Positions 5,990 to 7,342 of a DNA stretch of 7,342 nt are shown piece after piece. The notes beneath the pieces were generated by a model that worked only from the letters and a program-made list of their open reading frames with translations, made no database searches and had not been told where the DNA came from. The translations under genes were made by a program, and so were the position numbers. The DNA is from Bacteroidales bacterium UBA6828 (GTDB lineage Bacteria > Bacteroidota > Bacteroidia > Bacteroidales > Paludibacteraceae): the NCBI GenBank assembly GCA_002452095.1, contig DKEG01000007.1, positions 1-7,342 of the forward strand. Reading direction: 5' to 3'. Positions within the stretch are counted from its first letter, which is position 1. The number at the start of each line of letters is the position of its first letter.

Positions 5990-6040
5990 TTTTTCGCAAT
6001 AAAATGCACTTTTTCGCAAATTTCTACTGCGAAAATTTGC
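5990..6040. promoter_or_regulatory. Operator-like repeated motifs TTTTTCGCAA
   Basis: TTTTTCGCAA occurs at 5990-5999 and again at 6010-6019, two helical turns apart. An inverted copy TGCGAAAA follows at 6028-6035, making an 8-bp inverted repeat with 6011-6018 around 9 bp. A second overlapping repeat, GCAAATTT (6016-6023) with AAATTTGC (6033-6040), includes the -33 box of the rightward promoter. This arrangement suits repressor binding, most simply by the adjacent HTH protein. Confidence 0.55.
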
Positions 6041-6067
6041 ATATATTGCAAAAATACACTACCTTTG
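6036..6067 (+). promoter_or_regulatory. Consensus rightward promoter
   Basis: TTTG (6036-6039) is followed after 20 bp by TACCTTTG (6060-6067), an exact TAnnTTTG box. The predicted start, about 6072-6074, coincides with the first base of the 17-bp inverted repeat. It would drive the RNA at 6074-6241 and, if transcription continues, the small-gene cluster from 6270. Confidence 0.75.
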
Positions 6068-6073
6068 CACCGT

Positions 6074-6241
6074 CATTTGGTAGAGTTATACAGAAAGCGT
6101 ACTCGAAACGGCTACCAGCGGAAGCGTCTGCGGTTACAAGTATAACTTACAAAGTTATAGCGTAGAATTTCTATTATAAGGTGTTTTGCAAGAAATTCGC
6201 TGCAAAGATACATAAAAAATATAACTCTACCAAATGTTTTT
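6074..6241 (+). ncRNA. Candidate structured noncoding RNA or attenuating leader closed by a 17-bp stem
   Basis: The sequence CATTTGGTAGAGTTATA (6074-6090) is perfectly complementary to 6220-6236, enclosing 129 nt. A consensus promoter places the transcript start at or just before the left arm, and the right arm is followed by TTTTT (6237-6241), so the long stem doubles as an intrinsic terminator. Inside are further hairpins: TATAACT/AGTTATA (6141-6147/6153-6159), GAATTTC/GAAATTC (6165-6171/6192-6198), and the mutually exclusive TTTGCA/TGCAAA (6185-6190/6201-6206). No convincing ORF is present. The RNA could act alone or as a leader that switches the 6270 cluster on and off. The same repeats could instead bound an invertible DNA segment, so the RNA reading is an inference. 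Confidence 0.5.
6203..6234 (-). promoter_or_regulatory. Consensus leftward promoter with its -33 box in the right inverted-repeat arm
   Basis: On the minus strand TTTG (6234-6231) is followed after 20 bp by TATCTTTG (6210-6203), an exact TAnnTTTG box. It points at the HTH/AlbA_2 operon with a leader of about 240 nt and faces the 6036-6067 promoter, so the two transcripts would overlap over roughly 6074-6197. Confidence 0.6.
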
Positions 6242-6269
6242 AATCAGTAACATATCAAAAACAAACATT

Positions 6270-6461
6270 ATGGAGACTTTTCAGAGCAGAAAATGGCTGC
6301 TGTCAATGTTTGAGGGAGAGGAAAGAATACTCCCTGCAAGCAAAGCCAAGTATCGGAACATCAAGACCACGACACACCAACTGAAACTAATGGGATTGGG
6401 TGAGTGGAGTTGCAGTAAAAAGCGCTTGGGCGATTACACGCGGATAACACGTATCAAATAG
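6270..6461 (+). CDS. Small basic hypothetical protein (63 aa)
   Basis: I do not recognise this protein. It begins METFQSRKWLLSMFEGEERI and is rich in Lys/Arg, with a C-terminal GLGEWSCSKKRLGDYTRITR segment. The size and charge fit a small DNA-binding or accessory protein such as those near the control regions of mobile elements, but no defined HTH can be called. ATG 6270 is preferred over the in-frame ATG at 6234, because the latter lies inside the inverted-repeat arm and precedes its T-run. It is the first gene of a tightly spaced rightward cluster downstream of the 6036-6067 promoter, and the next ATG follows its stop by 7 bp. Confidence 0.7.
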   Translation: METFQSRKWLLSMFEGEERILPASKAKYRNIKTTTHQLKLMGLGEWSCSKKRLGDYTRITRIK

Positions 6462-6468
6462 CACGACT

Positions 6469-6642
6469 ATGACAGCAAAACAGTGTATTGACGAATTGGA
6501 GCGTTGGGCGAGGTGTCCGATGTTATCGGAAAACAGAGAACGCAATCCATTCATAGAAGCACATCTGAACGGCGTAACGGACGCAAAGAATTTCGTAATG
6601 TATATCATTCAGCAATACAAAGACATTCTCAGGGAGGACTGA
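6469..6642 (+). CDS. Small hypothetical protein (57 aa)
   Basis: This short frame reads MTAKQCIDELERWARCPMLS and so on, ending YIIQQYKDILRED. It is probably helical and cytoplasmic, with two Cys and alternating charged and hydrophobic residues. It starts 7 bp after the 63-aa gene and stops 2 bp before the next ATG. That packing, plus a sensible composition throughout, supports a real gene despite its length. Family and function unknown. The longer frame overlapping it from 6504 is only an upstream extension of the following gene. Confidence 0.7.
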   Translation: MTAKQCIDELERWARCPMLSENRERNPFIEAHLNGVTDAKNFVMYIIQQYKDILRED

Positions 6643-6644
6643 CA

Positions 6645-6833
6645 ATGAAAACCAAGCGTATCATCAACGCTGCTATATGGGCGGCAATCACACTCGCCAT
6701 CTGCACAATGGTAGTTATCGAGTGGCACGCACAGGAGTGCGGGGTATCGAGCCTCATAGCAGGCATAGCAATGTACACAGCCGTCAATGCGGCTATCGCA
6801 TTCGGCATTGACCAAACTATACAAGGTAAATAA
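6645..6833 (+). CDS. Small two-helix membrane protein (62 aa)
   Basis: Starting at ATG 6645 the protein is MKTKRIINAAIWAAITLAIC and continues to FGIDQTIQGK. Two hydrophobic segments (about 6-26 and 36-55) are separated by a short polar loop, with a basic N-terminus, predicting an inner-membrane hairpin. The in-frame start at 6504 is rejected because it would overlap the entire second half of the 57-aa gene. It starts 2 bp after that gene's stop. Function unknown; size and topology would also suit a small phage-type or entry-exclusion-type membrane protein, without further support. Confidence 0.72.
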   Translation: MKTKRIINAAIWAAITLAICTMVVIEWHAQECGVSSLIAGIAMYTAVNAAIAFGIDQTIQGK

Positions 6834-6839
6834 GCGCAA

Positions 6840-6870
6840 CCTATAACTATCCTATAACCATCCTATAACA
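6840..6870. repeat. Tandem 11-bp repeat, CCTATAAC type
   Basis: CCTATAACTAT (6840-6850), CCTATAACCAT (6851-6861) and a partial CCTATAACA (6862-6870) abut head to tail in the 49-bp gap before ATG 6883. The period is about one helical turn. It may be an operator or translation-control element for the Cys-rich gene. It shares TATAAC with the repeats at 6141-6147 and 6220-6226. Confidence 0.6.
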
Positions 6871-6882
6871 AAATCAAAGATT

Positions 6883-7287
6883 ATGAACGAGCCAATGAGA
6901 TATGACGCAAAAGCCATTATGCAGCAGTTAGCCAAAGAGGCACTCGAATGGGCAACCCCCGTATATGGCGGTTGCAACAGTGGTGCGGGTACGCACTGCG
7001 ACGGACACGCAGGGTTCGACCCGTGCGACGACTACGAGTACTGCTGCGGCTTTGAGTTGAGCAACCAATACATCACCATTGACGGCATAGAGTTCTGCGT
7101 TTCCGCCACGTGGGACGGCGAGAACGCTCCTGTATTATCTTCGGCGACATTGGAGATATGCAGCGATGCAGAGGACTTGCATATGACCGAGGACGAGTAT
7201 GACGCACTCTGCTCCGAGTTGCACATAGCAGCCGAAAAGGTATTCGAATGCGATTGCAGCAGTTATTATCCCGAAATTATTTTCTAA
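6883..7287 (+). CDS. Cys-rich acidic hypothetical protein (134 aa)
   Basis: I do not recognise the family. The protein has ten cysteines, five of them within residues 31-55 (C31, C39, C48, C54, C55) together with H38 and H42, then C72, C93, C110, C123 and C125. The N-terminal 23 residues are a polar helix without a signal peptide, so it is probably cytoplasmic and the Cys/His cluster could bind zinc or another metal. The C-terminal half is strongly acidic (TEDEYDALCSEL). It belongs to the rightward cluster and is preceded by tandem 11-bp repeats. Codon use is G+C-richer at third positions than in the genes at 78-961. Confidence 0.75.
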   Translation: MNEPMRYDAKAIMQQLAKEALEWATPVYGGCNSGAGTHCDGHAGFDPCDDYEYCCGFELSNQYITIDGIEFCVSATWDGENAPVLSSATLEICSDAEDLHMTEDEYDALCSELHIAAEKVFECDCSSYYPEIIF

Positions 7288-7302
7288 CCTTTGACAAGAA
7301 CA

Positions 7303-7342
7303 ATGGACAACATCAAAATACGCCCCCTGCGTGCAGACGAGA
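7303..7342 (+). CDS. N-terminus of a further cluster gene (3' partial)
   Basis: ATG 7303 opens a frame MDNIKIRPLRADE that runs off the window. It starts 15 bp after the stop of the Cys-rich gene on the same strand, as expected for the next cluster member. The opening 'IKIRPLRADE' looks like a real protein start, but too little is visible to name a family. Confidence 0.6.
   Translation, partial: MDNIKIRPLRADE

Larger units (their letters stand above)
2236..7342. mobile_element. Left end of an integrative element (prophage, ICE or island), right end outside the window
   Basis: The element is inferred to start at the tRNA fragment (core 2236-2277) and continue beyond 7342. Supporting observations: a truncated tRNA with its native terminator on the left, tandem 11-bp repeats just inside, two small phage-repressor-like HTH regulators, an AlbA_2-type regulator, a dense control region, and a run of small unknown genes on one strand. 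No integrase, relaxase, capsid or tail gene is visible, so its class is undetermined. In tRNA-targeted elements the integrase often lies beside the intact tRNA, here predicted at the far right end. Confidence 0.6.

Noticed and set aside
5846..6145. Rightward 99-aa ORF across the HTH start and the control region
   Set aside because: It covers operator repeats, promoter and half of the inverted repeat, and its first third is antisense to a clear HTH gene.
6074..6241. Retron-type msr/msd RNA, because the ends are complementary
   Set aside because: No reverse transcriptase gene is encoded next to it, and the arms are longer and better explained by a terminator-like stem or invertible repeats.
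1..7342. CRISPR array or insertion sequence
   Set aside because: No regularly spaced repeats of CRISPR length, no transposase frame and no terminal repeats flanking one were found; the short tandem repeats have no spacers.

Overview
The window looks like Bacteroidales DNA (Bacteroides or a close relative). Four promoters match the Bacteroidota consensus (TTTG, 19-20 bp spacer, TAnnTTTG), Shine-Dalgarno sequences are weak or absent, and the metallophosphoesterase and the small regulators ending their core in an 'SAEWLLRGxGDML'-like motif are of Bacteroidota type. The species cannot be fixed from the sequence.

Layout. Positions 1-2235 read as resident chromosome: the tail of an unidentified gene (1-70); two overlapping AT-rich genes, a small Tyr-rich protein (78-356) and a two-helix membrane protein (353-961); hairpins (982-1071); and a leftward membrane-anchored calcineurin-like phosphoesterase (1133-2122). 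At 2236-2277 lies the 3' part of a tRNA with anticodon CAU. It includes the anticodon loop, T arm and 3' acceptor strand, is followed by its own intrinsic terminator, and has no 5' half. This is the scar expected where an integrative element entered the 3' end of a tRNA gene. The retained terminator puts the chromosome to the left and the element to the right. The element would start near 2278 and run past 7342. No integrase is in view.

Element genes. Three tandem 11-bp units lie 41 bp inside the att fragment (2319-2351). Next come a leftward pair (168-aa unknown, then a small HTH regulator; 3210-2349), a rightward 83-aa basic protein with its own promoter (3281-3532), and a leftward ORF broken by one in-frame TGA (3761-3495). 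A leftward operon follows: a second HTH regulator of the same type (5956-5564) and, 3 bp on, a 568-aa AlbA_2/Schlafen-like plus HATPase_c_4-like protein (5560-3854). To the right are five closely packed rightward genes: 63-aa, 57-aa, 62-aa membrane, Cys-rich 134-aa, and a partial gene running off the end.

The control region at 5957-6269 is the most unusual part. It holds repeated TTTTTCGCAA operator-like motifs, a rightward consensus promoter, a perfect 17-bp inverted repeat (6074-6090/6220-6236) beginning at the predicted transcription start and followed by T5, and a leftward consensus promoter whose -33 box lies in the right repeat arm. It can be read as a structured noncoding RNA or attenuating leader, as an invertible promoter segment, or as face-to-face promoters of a maintenance/activation switch governed by the HTH + AlbA_2 operon. 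The sequence alone does not decide between these.
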